From Nonomuraea sp. SYSU D8015 (GTDB lineage: Bacteria; Actinomycetota; Actinomycetes; Streptosporangiales; Streptosporangiaceae): a DNA stretch of 64,000 nucleotides. The notes beneath the pieces are model-generated. The model searched no databases and had not been told where the DNA came from. It saw only the letters and a list, made by a program, of their open reading frames with translations. Location: the NCBI RefSeq assembly GCF_008065375.1, contig NZ_VJYI01000016.1, forward strand, positions 1 to 64,000, written 5' to 3'. Shown in pieces: positions 17,049 to 27,019 of this stretch (its first letter is position 1; every line of letters begins with the position of its first letter). Position numbers and translations under genes: made by a program.

Positions 17049-17049
<1 letters not shown>
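15835..17049 (-). CDS. Membrane sensor histidine kinase (HisKA_3 type)
   Basis: This 404-residue protein has about five N-terminal membrane helices (residues about 15-150), a short coiled segment, the dimerisation box RIARELHDVVAHHMSVISVQAG with His198 as phospho-acceptor, and a C-terminal ATPase with NVLKHAPGARARV and GGHGLIGMSERV. This is the usual partner of NarL-type regulators. The ATG at 17049 shares one base with the stop of the Ser/Thr kinase gene (TGATG), so the three genes kinase-histidine kinase-regulator are coupled. There is no large sensor domain, so the signal is probably sensed in the membrane. Confidence 0.9.
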
Positions 17050-18449
<1,400 letters not shown>

Positions 18450-18671
18450 TGTGCGCCATCGCCGGGGCCGTGGACAGCGGCCCGGCCGGTTGCGTCCCGC
18501 AGCGTCAACCCGAGGTCGATGCGCAGGCAGGACGGGTCAACCTCTGGTTGTAGACATACCGCAGAAGTCGACCCCCGCGTTCAACCCAGGCGTTGACGCG
18601 GCGGCGGGAAAGCGCGGTTACCTTTCTGTGCGGGCCGTTCATGCCATGTCCCATCGAGCTCTGGAGCGTTT
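18450..18671. promoter_or_regulatory. Divergent promoter region between two Ser/Thr kinase operons
   Basis: This 222-bp stretch separates the leftward kinase-histidine kinase-regulator operon from the rightward RDD-kinase operon. Rightward, TTGACG at 18593-18598 is a plausible -35 and GGTTAC at 18616-18621 or TTACCT at 18618-18623 a weak -10. No clear operator was found. Confidence 0.35.
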
Positions 18672-19148
18672 TTGTCCAGCGAAGCCGCCGGCAATTATGG
18701 GAAGGACCTGCCGCAACGCACTCCGTTTCCCCTCGCACCTCTGGGTTTACGGCTCGCCGCCTATGTGCTGGACTTCGTGGCCCTCATAGGATTCTTTGTG
18801 CTCCTGACAATCCTGGGCACGCTGCTCGTGCCGGAACAAATGGCGACGCCCCAAGGGTTCCAGCTGGTGTTGCTGGCGCTCTTCGTCGCGGCCTATTCGC
18901 CGGGGACCACCAGCCGCTGGGGCGGCACCCCGGGAAAGCTGCTCTGCGGGCTCCGCGTGGTCACCATTCGCGACGGGCGCGAGCTCGGCTACGGACGTGC
19001 ACTGGCGCGGCACCTGTCCCATGTGGTGCTGTACATGATCCCGCTCGTCGGCCTGATCAACTCCGCCATGCCCTTGTGGGACAGGCCGTACCGGCAGTGC
19101 CTCCATGACAAGATCGTCGACACCGTGGTGATCCGGCGGCGGCTATGA
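18672..19148 (+). CDS. RDD-family membrane protein
   Basis: The product has 158 residues with the RDD fold: LGLRLAAYVLDFVALIGFFVLL as helix 1 including the R..D pair, a second helix near 60-75, GGTPGKLLCGLRVVTIRDG, and a third helix (HVVLYMIPLVGLI) followed by RQCLHDKIVDTVVI. The TTG start is supported by a GGAG five bases upstream. The stop overlaps the ATG of the next Ser/Thr kinase (ATGA), so the two are translated together. The molecular role of RDD proteins is not settled; transport of small ions or molecules has been proposed. Confidence 0.85.
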   Translation: MSSEAAGNYGKDLPQRTPFPLAPLGLRLAAYVLDFVALIGFFVLLTILGTLLVPEQMATPQGFQLVLLALFVAAYSPGTTSRWGGTPGKLLCGLRVVTIRDGRELGYGRALARHLSHVVLYMIPLVGLINSAMPLWDRPYRQCLHDKIVDTVVIRRRL

Positions 19149-20716
19149 CTCCTTATGGTCTGTCTCCCGTGCTCGCCCTGCAGGACGCGGATCCGCGGCA
19201 GCTCGGCGCGTACCGGGTCGCCGGGAGGCTCGGGCAGGGCGGGATGGGCACCGTCTACCTGGCGGAGGGCCCGACGGGACCGGTCGCGATCAAGGTGATC
19301 AGCCCGCATCTCGCCGCCGACCCCGACTTCGTCGCCCGGTTCCGCGGCGAGGTGGCCGCGGCCAGGCGGGTCCGCCGCTTCTGCACCGCCCCGGTGCTGG
19401 ACGCCCAGCTCGACGTCGAGCCGCTCTGGCTGGTCACCGAGTACGTCGCGGGCCCCGACCTGGCCAGGGTGCTGCGTGAGCACGGGCCGCTGACCGGGTC
19501 GAACCTGGAGGCGCTGGCCGTCGGGGTGGCCACCGCGCTGACCGCCATCCACGGCGCCGGGATCGTCCACCGGGACCTCAAACCCGCCAACGTGCTGCTG
19601 TCCCCGCTGGGCCCGCGGGTCATCGACTTCGGCATCGCCCGCGCGCTCGACACCGAAAGCGGCAGGACCGCCACCGGCCGGCTGATCGGCACGCCCGACT
19701 ACATGGCGCCGGAGCTGGTGAGCGGCGGCACATGGAGCACCGCCTCGGACGTCTTCGCATGGGGGTGCGTGGTCTTCGCCGCCGCCACCGGCCGCTCGCC
19801 GTTCGCGTCGAAGACCGTTCCGGAGGCGCTCTACCGGGTGGTCCACGAGCGACCGGACCTCACCGGGCTGGACCCCGCCCTGCGCGAGAGCGTCGCGACG
19901 GCGCTGGCGAAGGACCCGGCGGCCCGGCCGTCCGCGCAGGAACTGGTCGGCAAGCTGGTCGGCAACGGCGCGGAGGCAGACACCGAGCGCGTGGCCGGCA
20001 CGATCAGGCTCGACCTGCCCGGCCTCGCCGCCCCCACGCCGCCGCCCCGGCCGCGGCGCAGAAGACGGTCGCTGATCGTCGCGTCCGCCGCCGCACTGCT
20101 CGCGGCCGCCACCGTGGCGGGAGTGCTCTGGACGCGTCCCAGCGGCCCGCCGGCCATCGGCGACACGCTGTATTTCGACAGCTTCGACGAGAAGAGCTGG
20201 CCCACCGATCAAGGGTCGTACCGTAACGCGGGCCGGTACGACCTCATCGCCGACCTCTACGACAGCCGCTTCGTGGACGCACCCATCAACGCCGTGATCC
20301 CGGACCGGCTGCTGATGGAGACGAGATACCGGCTCCAGGGGGACCCGTCAACGCGCAGCGGACTGCATTGTTCGTTCACGGATCACGGGGATGGTGCCGA
20401 CTACTGGTACGAGCTGAGCGTGCGCCGGGACGGACATGCCCGGATCGTCAAGACCTCCCCCACCAACTCCTGGAACCTCACCCCCGATCTCCGCGTCCCG
20501 GGCTTCCGCGGCGCCGACGTGAGCCTCGTGTCCGAGTGTGTGTGGGAGGGCGACCGCGTCCGGCTGATCATGTGGGTGAACGGCCACGAGATCGCACGCG
20601 TGGTGGACGGGGTGCCGGGGCGGAAAGGGGAGCACTCGGTCGGGATGTTCGTCAGGCGCTTCGGCGATGTCGACGCCGAGGCCAGTTTCGAGCACTTCAG
20701 GGTCGGCCGTCCCTGA
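19145..20716 (+). CDS. Membrane Ser/Thr protein kinase with extracellular sandwich domain
   Basis: This 523-residue kinase has LGQGGMGTVYLA, VAIKVISPHL, GIVHRDLKPANVLL, VIDFGIARA and GTPDYMAPEL, so all catalytic residues are kept. An Arg-rich stop-transfer sequence precedes one membrane helix (about 311-327). The outer domain (about 338-523) starts DTLYFDSFDEKSWPTDQG and reads as a concanavalin-like sandwich (LETRYRLQGD, DYWYELSVRRDGHARIVK, WEGDRVRLIMWVNGHEIARV), which suggests binding of a carbohydrate or cell-wall ligand. Its kinase domain is clearly paralogous to the divergent kinase at 17049-18449 (shared RFCTAP and LEALAVGVAT). It is coupled to the RDD gene. Confidence 0.9.
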   Translation: MTPYGLSPVLALQDADPRQLGAYRVAGRLGQGGMGTVYLAEGPTGPVAIKVISPHLAADPDFVARFRGEVAAARRVRRFCTAPVLDAQLDVEPLWLVTEYVAGPDLARVLREHGPLTGSNLEALAVGVATALTAIHGAGIVHRDLKPANVLLSPLGPRVIDFGIARALDTESGRTATGRLIGTPDYMAPELVSGGTWSTASDVFAWGCVVFAAATGRSPFASKTVPEALYRVVHERPDLTGLDPALRESVATALAKDPAARPSAQELVGKLVGNGAEADTERVAGTIRLDLPGLAAPTPPPRPRRRRRSLIVASAAALLAAATVAGVLWTRPSGPPAIGDTLYFDSFDEKSWPTDQGSYRNAGRYDLIADLYDSRFVDAPINAVIPDRLLMETRYRLQGDPSTRSGLHCSFTDHGDGADYWYELSVRRDGHARIVKTSPTNSWNLTPDLRVPGFRGADVSLVSECVWEGDRVRLIMWVNGHEIARVVDGVPGRKGEHSVGMFVRRFGDVDAEASFEHFRVGRP

Positions 20717-21031
20717 TCAAACCGAAAACCGGTAGATCATCCCTGATGACGGCGGCTACCGTGGGGGACCTGAGGGGTACGCAGAACAGCGGCGCACCGG
20801 CATCGCCGGACGGCGTACCGCGCATCGAGACCCCTTGGACATGGTTCAGGTCCAGCGGATCTGGGGTTCGAATCCCTTCCGGACGGTCCCCGGCACCGTG
20901 CCTCGGCAACGACGGCAAGGCCCTGCGGACTCCCGGACCACCGCCTCCGGGCGGCGGCCGGGGACGTCCCCGCCGCGCCGTCGGCGGTGCCCGGGGATCG
21001 TCCCATCCCTGTCTCATGGAGGTGAGCAGTA
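20717..21031. other. Intergenic region with a tRNA T-arm-like sequence
   Basis: These 315 bp have no credible gene. At 20863-20876 GGGGTTCGAATCCC reproduces a tRNA T-arm, preceded by GGACATGGTTCAGGTCC, which can fold as a loose stem. No matching acceptor strand, D-arm or CCA end is found, so this is not a complete tRNA. It may be a 3' fragment of a tRNA left by an integrated element, or chance. The end of the region carries the GGAGGTGAG ribosome site of the SPFH gene. Confidence 0.4.
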
Positions 21032-21697
21032 GTGGCGGCACACGTGACCGTGATGGAGTGGCAGCGCGTCCTGATGTACGTGGACGGGCGGCTGCAGCGC
21101 GTCCTGGAGCCCGGGCGGCATCGCTACCGCCCCCGCCGCACCCAACTGGTCACCGTCGACCTGCGGCCGCGCCTGCTCACCGTGCCCGGCCAGGAGCTCA
21201 TCACCGCGGACGGCGTGACCGTGCGGGTCACCGTGACGGCGCAGTGGAAGGTCACCGACCCCGCCGCCTACACCGCGGCGGCGACCTCGCCCGACCAGTT
21301 CCTCTACGCGACCGTCCAGGACGCGATCCGGCAGCGGGTCGCCGGCCTGTCCCTGGAGGCGGCGCTCGCCGACCGGGCCGCGCTCTCCGAAGGGCTGACC
21401 GGCCTGGTCCAGGCTGAGGCGTCCGGGTTCGGGATCGAGGTCTCCGACGTACGCGTGCGCGACCTCATGCTGCCGGGCGAGCTGCGGCGCGCCGCGATGG
21501 ACGTGGTGATCGCGCGCGAGCGGGGCAAGGCGGCGCTGGAGGAGGCCCGCGCCGAGGCGGCGGCGCTGCGCTCCCTGGCCAACACCGCGCGGCTGCTGGA
21601 GGAGCACCCGGCGCTGCTGCGGCTGCGTACGCTCCAGGTCGCCGCCGAGCGTCAGACCACGCTGGTGCTCGACCCCCGCGCCGACGGCGGCGGCTGA
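21032..21697 (+). CDS. SPFH/band-7 (slipin-like) protein
   Basis: The 221-residue product lacks a membrane helix but has the slipin core: MYVDGRLQRVLEPGRHRY, LLTVPGQELITADGVTVRVTVTAQWKV, YAAVQ-like YATVQDAIRQRVAGLSLEAAL, then a charged helix (VIARERGKAALEEARAEAAALRSLANTARLLEEHPALLRLR). Such proteins scaffold membrane microdomains. The GTG start follows GGAGGTGAG with a short spacer. It is free-standing between the kinase and MEDS genes; the lack of an anchor suggests a soluble or peripheral member. Confidence 0.85.
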   Translation: MAAHVTVMEWQRVLMYVDGRLQRVLEPGRHRYRPRRTQLVTVDLRPRLLTVPGQELITADGVTVRVTVTAQWKVTDPAAYTAAATSPDQFLYATVQDAIRQRVAGLSLEAALADRAALSEGLTGLVQAEASGFGIEVSDVRVRDLMLPGELRRAAMDVVIARERGKAALEEARAEAAALRSLANTARLLEEHPALLRLRTLQVAAERQTTLVLDPRADGGG

Positions 21698-21819
21698 TCG
21701 GCCGCCGTCCGCCTCACGGCACTTTCGCCCGTCCTCCGGATTCGTCTCTGTATACGCGGCTACGTGAGCTATATGGTTGGGGACGGGCCCGAGGTGATGC
21801 TCGAGGAGGCCGCACGCAC

Positions 21820-22767
21820 ATGAGTACCGTCGCCGCCGGCCGCGGGCCGCGGCTGGTCCACCATGCGCTGATCTACCGCGGCGACGCGGAGTTCCTTGCC
21901 GCCACCACCGCCTTCTGCCTGGACGGGCTGGCCGCGGGCGAGAAGGTCCTGGCCGTGACCGGCGCCGCCAACATCGGCCTGCTCGCGGGGGCGCTGGGGA
22001 GCGCCGCGGCCGGCGTCGAGTTCGTCGAGGCCGGCGACTGGTACGACGCGCCGGGCCGCACCCTGGCCGCCTACGCCCGCTACGTGGACACGCACAAGAA
22101 TTGGCACGGCCGGATACGCGTCATCGGCGAGCCTGTGTGGCACGGCCGCACCGCGCTGGAGGAGGCCGAGTGGACGCGGTACGAGTCGGTGATCAATGCC
22201 GCGTTCGCCGCCCAGCCGGCCTGGATCCTCTGCCCGTACGACGCGCGCACGCTGCCCGCCCGCATCGTCGCCGACGCCCGACGCACCCACCCGCGGCTCC
22301 AGACCGGCGAAGGCACCCGAGTCAGCGACGCCTACGTCGATCCGGACGCCTTCACCTGCGCCTCCGACCTCCTCCCGCTCCCGCCGCCCCCGGCGGACGC
22401 CACGGAGATCGGCTTCGACGACGACCTGCACGGCATGCGGCGCCTGGTCTCGGCCGCGGCCCGGCGGCTCGGCCTGCCCGACCACCGCATCGAGCGGCTG
22501 CTGCTGGCCGTCAACGAGGTCGCCGCCAACGCCGTCGAGCACGGCGCCGGGCACGGCCGCATCCTGATGTGGGCCGACGGCACGTTCGTCGTCTGCGAGG
22601 TCGCCGACCCCGGCCGGCTGGAGGCCCGCCTGCCGGGCTACCTGCCGCCGGAGCCCACCGCGGAGCGGGGGCACGGCCTGTGGGTGGCACGCCAGCTGTG
22701 CGAGCTGCTCGAGATCCGCTCGGACCCCGCCGGCACCCGCATCCGGCTGCACCTGGCCCGCACCTGA
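21820..22767 (+). CDS. MEDS-domain / anti-sigma-type ATPase regulator
   Basis: In this 315-residue protein the N-terminal half (LVHHALIYRGDAEFLAATTAFCLDGLAAGEKVLAV ... WILCPYDARTLP) is a MEDS sensory domain, known from DcmR-like regulators. The C-terminal half (about 215-315) is a HATPase_c_2 fold with LLLAVNEVAANAVEHG and ERGHGLWVARQLCELLEIRSDPAGTRIRLHL, as in RsbW/SpoIIAB anti-sigma kinases. This fusion is common in actinomycetes and is thought to control sigma-factor partners, though the target is unknown here. A GAGGAGG-like site precedes the ATG. Confidence 0.88.
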   Translation: MSTVAAGRGPRLVHHALIYRGDAEFLAATTAFCLDGLAAGEKVLAVTGAANIGLLAGALGSAAAGVEFVEAGDWYDAPGRTLAAYARYVDTHKNWHGRIRVIGEPVWHGRTALEEAEWTRYESVINAAFAAQPAWILCPYDARTLPARIVADARRTHPRLQTGEGTRVSDAYVDPDAFTCASDLLPLPPPPADATEIGFDDDLHGMRRLVSAAARRLGLPDHRIERLLLAVNEVAANAVEHGAGHGRILMWADGTFVVCEVADPGRLEARLPGYLPPEPTAERGHGLWVARQLCELLEIRSDPAGTRIRLHLART

Positions 22768-22784
22768 GCCCCCCCGATAAGGCC

Positions 22785-22811
22785 GGGCCGCGGGAGCGCG
22801 TCCCACGGCCC
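22785..22811. terminator. Possible bidirectional terminator hairpin
   Basis: GGGCCG-C-GGGA (22785-22795) pairs with TCCC-A-CGGCCC (22801-22811) with one mismatch. It lies between the convergent MEDS and ileS genes and lacks a T-run, as is common for actinomycete terminators. Confidence 0.4.
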
Positions 22812-22824
22812 AGGGGCGGCGCGG

Positions 22825-22902
22825 GCGGCCGGAAGGCACCTGGCGGGCGGTGGGCGGCCGAAGGCACGTGGCCGGCGGCGTGCGGCCGGAACGCACGTGA
22901 CC
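22825..22902. repeat. Three degenerate 28-29 bp direct repeats between convergent genes
   Basis: GCGGCCGGAAGGCACCTGGC starts at 22825 and recurs with changes at 22854 and 22882 (GCGGCCGAAGGCACGTGGC, GCGGCCGGAACGCACGTGACC). The repeats fill the gap between the MEDS gene and ileS. Function unknown. Confidence 0.55.
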
Positions 22903-22936
22903 GGCTGACCCGGCGACGGGGCCGCCCGCCGCCGGG

Positions 22937-25900
22937 TCAGGCGCGGCGGAGCTGGAAGGTCAGGGACAGGTCCTCGTCCGCGTGGGACGGCAGGTCCGCC
23001 ACCGTGCCCTCCGTGACCGTCGTCGCCAGAACCTCCTCCGCCACCACGTGCGGCTCCGACCGCAGCGCCGCGGCCAGGTCTGGTGACGAGGTGGACCACC
23101 ACAGCGCGATCCGGTCCGTGATCGACAGGCCGGTCGCCTTGCGGGCCTCCTGCACCAGGCGGATGACCTCGCGCAGCAGCCCGGCGCGGCGCAGCTCGTC
23201 GGTGAGCTCCAGGTCGAGGGCCACGGTCTCGGCCGAGCTGGCGCCGATCGCGCCCGTCTCCACCGCCCAGCCCGCCCGGGGCTGCTCGTTGACGATCACG
23301 TCGTCCGGGCCGAGCATGATCTCGCCCAGCTCGTCCGCCTCCACCATCACCGTGCCGCCGGAGCGGATGGCGCGCGCCACCCGGGCCGGGTCGGCGGCGG
23401 TCACCGCGGCGGCCACCAGCTTGGTCTGCGGCCCGAACCGCTTGCCCAGCGCCCGGAAGTTGGGCTTGACCGTGTAGGACACGAGATCGGCGCTGAAGCC
23501 GGACATGTCCTCCAGGGTCTGGACGTTGAGCTCGTCGGCCACCAGCCCGCGCAGCTCGCCCGGCAGCGATTGCCAGCCGTGCGCGCCCACCAGGGCCCGC
23601 CTGAGCGGCTGCCGCGTCTTGACGCCCGACGAGGCGCGGGCCGAGCGGCCCAGCTCCACCAGGCGCCGGACGAGGGCCATCTGGTCGGACAGCGCCGGGT
23701 CGAGCAGGTCCTCGCGCACCTGCGGCCAGGACGCCAGGTGCACCGACGGGGGCGCCTCGGGCGAGCGCAGGATGTCCCACAGGTAGTCGGTGACGAACGG
23801 CGTGATGGGCGCCATCAGCCTGAGCACCGTCTCCAGGCACTCGTACAGCGTCGCGAACGCGTCCTCCGAGCCCTGCCAGAACCGGCGGCGCGAGCGGCGG
23901 ACGTACCAGTTGGACAGGTCGTCGAGGAAGTCGCCCAGCCGGCGGCCCGCCCGCACGCTGTCGAACACGTCCAGCGCCGCCGTCACCTCGGCGACCGTCC
24001 GGTGCAGCTCGGCCAGCGCCCAGCGGTCGAGCAGCGGCCGCTCGCCCGCCGGTGCGGCCTCGGCCAGCTTGGCCGGCGACCACGACTCGGCGCCCGCGTA
24101 GAGCGTGAAGAACGACGAGGTGTTCCACAGCGTCAGCAGGACCTTGCGGACGATCTCCTCCAGCGCGTTGTGCCCCACGCGGCGGGCCGCCCACGGTGAG
24201 CCCGAGCAGGCCATGAACCAGCGCAGCGCGTCGGCCCCGTGCTGGTCCATCAGGGGGATCGGCTCCAGGACGTTGCCCAGGTGCTTGCTCATCTTGCGGC
24301 CGTCCTCGGCCAGGATGAGGCCCAGGCAGAGCACGTTCTCGTAGGAGGACTGGCCGAAGACCAGCGTGCCGACGGCCATGAGCGAGTAGAACCAGCCGCG
24401 GGTCTGGTCGGTGGCCTCGCAGATGAACTGCGCCGGGTAGACGCCCTCGGGCTTGCCGCGCTCGCCCCACTGCGCGAACGGCATCGAGCCCGAGTCGTAC
24501 CAGGCGTCGATGACGTCGGGGACGCGCCGCGCGAGAGCGCCGCAGGCCGGGCAGTCGAAGGTGACGTCGTCGACGTACGGGCGGTGCGGGTCGAGCGCCG
24601 AGACGTCCTGGCCCGCCAGGCCGCCCAGCTCCTCCAGCGACCCGACGCAGGTCACGTGGGACTCGTCGGCCGTGCACACCCACAGCGGCAGCGGCGTGCC
24701 CCAGTAACGCGAGCGCGACAGCGACCAGTCCACGTTGTTGCGCAGCCAGTCGCCGAACCGGCCCCACTTGATGCTGTCGGGATACCAGTTGGTGCCGGCG
24801 TTCTCGGCCAGCATCTGGTCCTTGACCGCGGTGGTGCGGATGTACCACGACGGGAGCGCGTAGTAGAGCAGGGGCGTGTGGCAGCGCCAGCAGTGCGGGT
24901 AGGCGTGCTCGTAGTGGCCGCCGCGGAACAGCAGGCCGCGGGCGCGCAGGTCGTCGGTCAGCTCCTCGTCGGCGTCCTTGAAGAACGTCCCGCCGACCAT
25001 GGGCACGTCGTCGAGGAAGCGGCCGTCGGGGCCGATCGGGTTGACGACCGGCATGTCGTACCGCCTGATCACGGCCATGTCGTCGGCGCCGAAGGCCGGC
25101 GCCTGGTGGACCAGGCCGGTGCCGTCCTCGACGGTGACGTACTCGCCGAGCACGACGTAGTGCGCGCCGGGGATGTCGACCAGCTCGAACGGGCGCGAGT
25201 ACGTCGTGCGCTCCAGGTCGCGGCCGGTGTAGCGGGCCACCTCGGTGACGCCCTCGCCGAGCACGGACAGCAGCGGCTCGGCCACGACCAGCACCTCGCC
25301 GTCCGTGGTGCGGGCCGCGACGTAGGTCACGTCGGGGTGCACGGCCACCGCCGTGTTGGACACCAGCGTCCACGGCGTGGTCGTCCACACCAGCAGGGCG
25401 GCGTTCAGCTCGGCGAGCGGCCCGGAGGTCACCGGCATGCGGACGTAGACCGACGGGCTGGAGACGTTCTCGTAGCCGCCGGGCTGGCCCAGCTCGTGGT
25501 CGGACAGACCGGTGCCGCAGCGCGGGCAGTACGGCGTGATCCGGAAGTCGCGGAACAGCAGCCCCTTGTCGAAGATGACCTTCAGGGACCACCAGACCGA
25601 CTCGATGTAGGACGGGTCCATGGTCCGGTAGGCCTGGGACAGGTCGATCCAGTAACCCATCCGCTCGGTCATCTGCTCGAACGCGTCCACGTGCCGCAGC
25701 ACCGACTCGCGGCACTTGGCGTTGAACTCGGCGATGCCGTACGTCTCGATGTCCTTCTTGCCGGACAGGCCCAGCTCGCGCTCGACGCCCACCTCGACGG
25801 GCAGGCCGTGGCAGTCCCATCCGGCCTTGCGCGGAACGCTGAATCCGCGCATGGACTTGTAACGCGGGAAGAGGTCCTTGAACACGCGCGCCTCGACGTG

Positions 25901-26083
25901 GTGCACGCCCGGCAGGCCGTTGGCGGTGGGCGGGCCCTCGTAGAAGACCCAGGCGGGATTGCCGGAGTTCTGCTCCACGGAACGCTCGAAGATCTTCCCG
26001 TCCCGCCAGCGGTCGAGGACTTCGCGCTCGAGCGCGGGCAGGTCGACCTGCGCGGGAAGAGGGCGGAAGGTTGGGGAAGACAT
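22937..26083 (-). CDS. ileS: Isoleucyl-tRNA synthetase, long (type 2) form
   Basis: This 1048-residue enzyme charges tRNA-Ile. It has the HIGH equivalent GVHH at about 59-62 in EGPPTANGLPGVHHVEARV, the editing-domain texts LLVWTTTPWTLVSNTAVAVHP and GTGLVHQAPAFGADD, and KMSKH in LAEDGRKMSKHLGNVLEP. Length and sequence style match the eukaryote-like IleRS of actinobacteria, a class known for low mupirocin sensitivity. The ATG at 26083 was chosen over longer frames because it starts at the family N-terminus, follows a GGAGG (26095-26099), and the DNA further upstream is the T-box leader. It is expressed alone and convergent with the MEDS gene. Confidence 0.97.
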   Translation of the reverse strand: MSSPTFRPLPAQVDLPALEREVLDRWRDGKIFERSVEQNSGNPAWVFYEGPPTANGLPGVHHVEARVFKDLFPRYKSMRGFSVPRKAGWDCHGLPVEVGVERELGLSGKKDIETYGIAEFNAKCRESVLRHVDAFEQMTERMGYWIDLSQAYRTMDPSYIESVWWSLKVIFDKGLLFRDFRITPYCPRCGTGLSDHELGQPGGYENVSSPSVYVRMPVTSGPLAELNAALLVWTTTPWTLVSNTAVAVHPDVTYVAARTTDGEVLVVAEPLLSVLGEGVTEVARYTGRDLERTTYSRPFELVDIPGAHYVVLGEYVTVEDGTGLVHQAPAFGADDMAVIRRYDMPVVNPIGPDGRFLDDVPMVGGTFFKDADEELTDDLRARGLLFRGGHYEHAYPHCWRCHTPLLYYALPSWYIRTTAVKDQMLAENAGTNWYPDSIKWGRFGDWLRNNVDWSLSRSRYWGTPLPLWVCTADESHVTCVGSLEELGGLAGQDVSALDPHRPYVDDVTFDCPACGALARRVPDVIDAWYDSGSMPFAQWGERGKPEGVYPAQFICEATDQTRGWFYSLMAVGTLVFGQSSYENVLCLGLILAEDGRKMSKHLGNVLEPIPLMDQHGADALRWFMACSGSPWAARRVGHNALEEIVRKVLLTLWNTSSFFTLYAGAESWSPAKLAEAAPAGERPLLDRWALAELHRTVAEVTAALDVFDSVRAGRRLGDFLDDLSNWYVRRSRRRFWQGSEDAFATLYECLETVLRLMAPITPFVTDYLWDILRSPEAPPSVHLASWPQVREDLLDPALSDQMALVRRLVELGRSARASSGVKTRQPLRRALVGAHGWQSLPGELRGLVADELNVQTLEDMSGFSADLVSYTVKPNFRALGKRFGPQTKLVAAAVTAADPARVARAIRSGGTVMVEADELGEIMLGPDDVIVNEQPRAGWAVETGAIGASSAETVALDLELTDELRRAGLLREVIRLVQEARKATGLSITDRIALWWSTSSPDLAAALRSEPHVVAEEVLATTVTEGTVADLPSHADEDLSLTFQLRRA

Positions 26084-26089
26084 TTCGGG

Positions 26090-26366
26090 CGTGACCTCCA
26101 CGCTTGATCGTCCGGTTGGGCAAGCGCGAAGGGACGAAGCCACGCGGCTCCGCGGTACCACCCTTCTTGACCCACCTGCGGGGGCTCCGCCCCCCGCACG
26201 CCCCGGAAGGGCGTGGAAGGGCCTCTTCCCCCACAACCCCTGCGGGCTTGTGGGCCCTCTTCATTTGGTCTGCTGCCGGTTCTAATGAGCTCCTGAGAGC
26301 CGTTCTTCCGGCGGCTCCGGGGTGATATCCCTCACAGTCGGGCCCCATCAACGCCTTGCAGTCTCA
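26090..26366 (-). promoter_or_regulatory. T-box riboswitch leader of ileS
   Basis: Read leftward, the leader contains GGATATCACC (26330-26321) with an AUC isoleucine specifier, then TAGAACCGG, a GC-rich stem, and the invariant T-box AGGGTGGTACCGCG (around 26163-26150), which pairs with the uncharged tRNA end. No terminator with a T-run follows; instead a stem CGCTTG/CAAGCG ends next to the GGAGG of ileS. This fits the translational T-boxes described for actinobacterial ileS genes: uncharged tRNA-Ile frees the ribosome site. A TATGGT -10 box lies at 26372-26367. Limits are approximate. Confidence 0.88.
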
Positions 26367-26558
26367 AACCATAACGCAGAGTGGAGGCTGAGGCTTCCAG
26401 GTTTTCCTGCTCCCGCCCCGCGCCGGCCACGCCGTCGGTAACGCCGTCGGTACGGAAGGCGTAAACGGCAACAAAGTTGTGGGAATGGACGTCGCTGAGG
26501 AGGAGTTGAATCGGCGAGGCGGGATAGTACGGGGGAGGTAAACCGTCCGGCGGGTCGT

Positions 26559-26587
26559 TTGCCGTTCCGTTATCAGGATCCTAAGCT
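26559..26587 (+). promoter_or_regulatory. Promoter of the dksA-like/lspA/rluD operon
   Basis: -35 TTGCCG at 26559-26564, a 17-bp spacer, and -10 TAAGCT at 26582-26587. Transcription would start near 26594, leaving a leader of about 36 bases with GGAGG at 26619-26623, six bases before the ATG. Confidence 0.6.
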
Positions 26588-26629
26588 GCCCGCACCCTTA
26601 ACGGCCTTGATCAGCAATGGAGGCACACC

Positions 26630-27019
26630 ATGGCGGCAGTCACGCAGACCGCTACCCCGTCGATGTGGTCGGACGAGGAGCTGGCCGAGGTTCGCAGCAC
26701 GCTCCAGGCCGAGATCGACGAGCTGGAGGCCGACATCCTCCGCCACGAGACGGAGATAGCCTCTGGAGACGTCACCCAGGGCGCCGGCGACGATCCGGCG
26801 GACGCAGGTGCCAAGACGTACGAGCGCGAACGCGAGATCGCCCTTACCCTGAATGCGCGCGATCTGGTCGCGCAGAACGAACGTGCGATCGCCAGGATCG
26901 ACGCAGGGACCTATGGAGTGTGCGAATCGTGCCACAAGCCGATCGGCAAGGAACGCCTTCAGGCGTTCCCGAGGGCGACGCTGTGCGTGGCCTGCAAGCA
27001 GAAGGAGGAGCGCCGGTAG
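26630..27019 (+). CDS. TraR/DksA-type C4 zinc-finger protein
   Basis: The 129-residue product has an acidic coiled-coil (about 15-85, with ERERE and the tip DPADAG) and a C-terminal four-Cys zinc finger (CESC near 96-99, CVAC near 119-122). The fold is that of DksA, which enters the RNA polymerase secondary channel; whether actinomycete members do this is not established. It heads an operon with lspA and rluD, an arrangement that recurs in actinobacteria. Promoter and GGAGG are clear. Confidence 0.9.
   Translation: MAAVTQTATPSMWSDEELAEVRSTLQAEIDELEADILRHETEIASGDVTQGAGDDPADAGAKTYEREREIALTLNARDLVAQNERAIARIDAGTYGVCESCHKPIGKERLQAFPRATLCVACKQKEERR

Noticed and set aside
20840..20905. A complete tRNA gene
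   Set aside because: Only the T-arm is convincing; no acceptor-stem partner or D-arm can be built.
22638..26351. Longer leftward frames over ileS, including one extended upstream to 26351
   Set aside because: The extension would translate the T-box leader; the family N-terminus MSSPTFRPL and ribosome site place the start at 26083.
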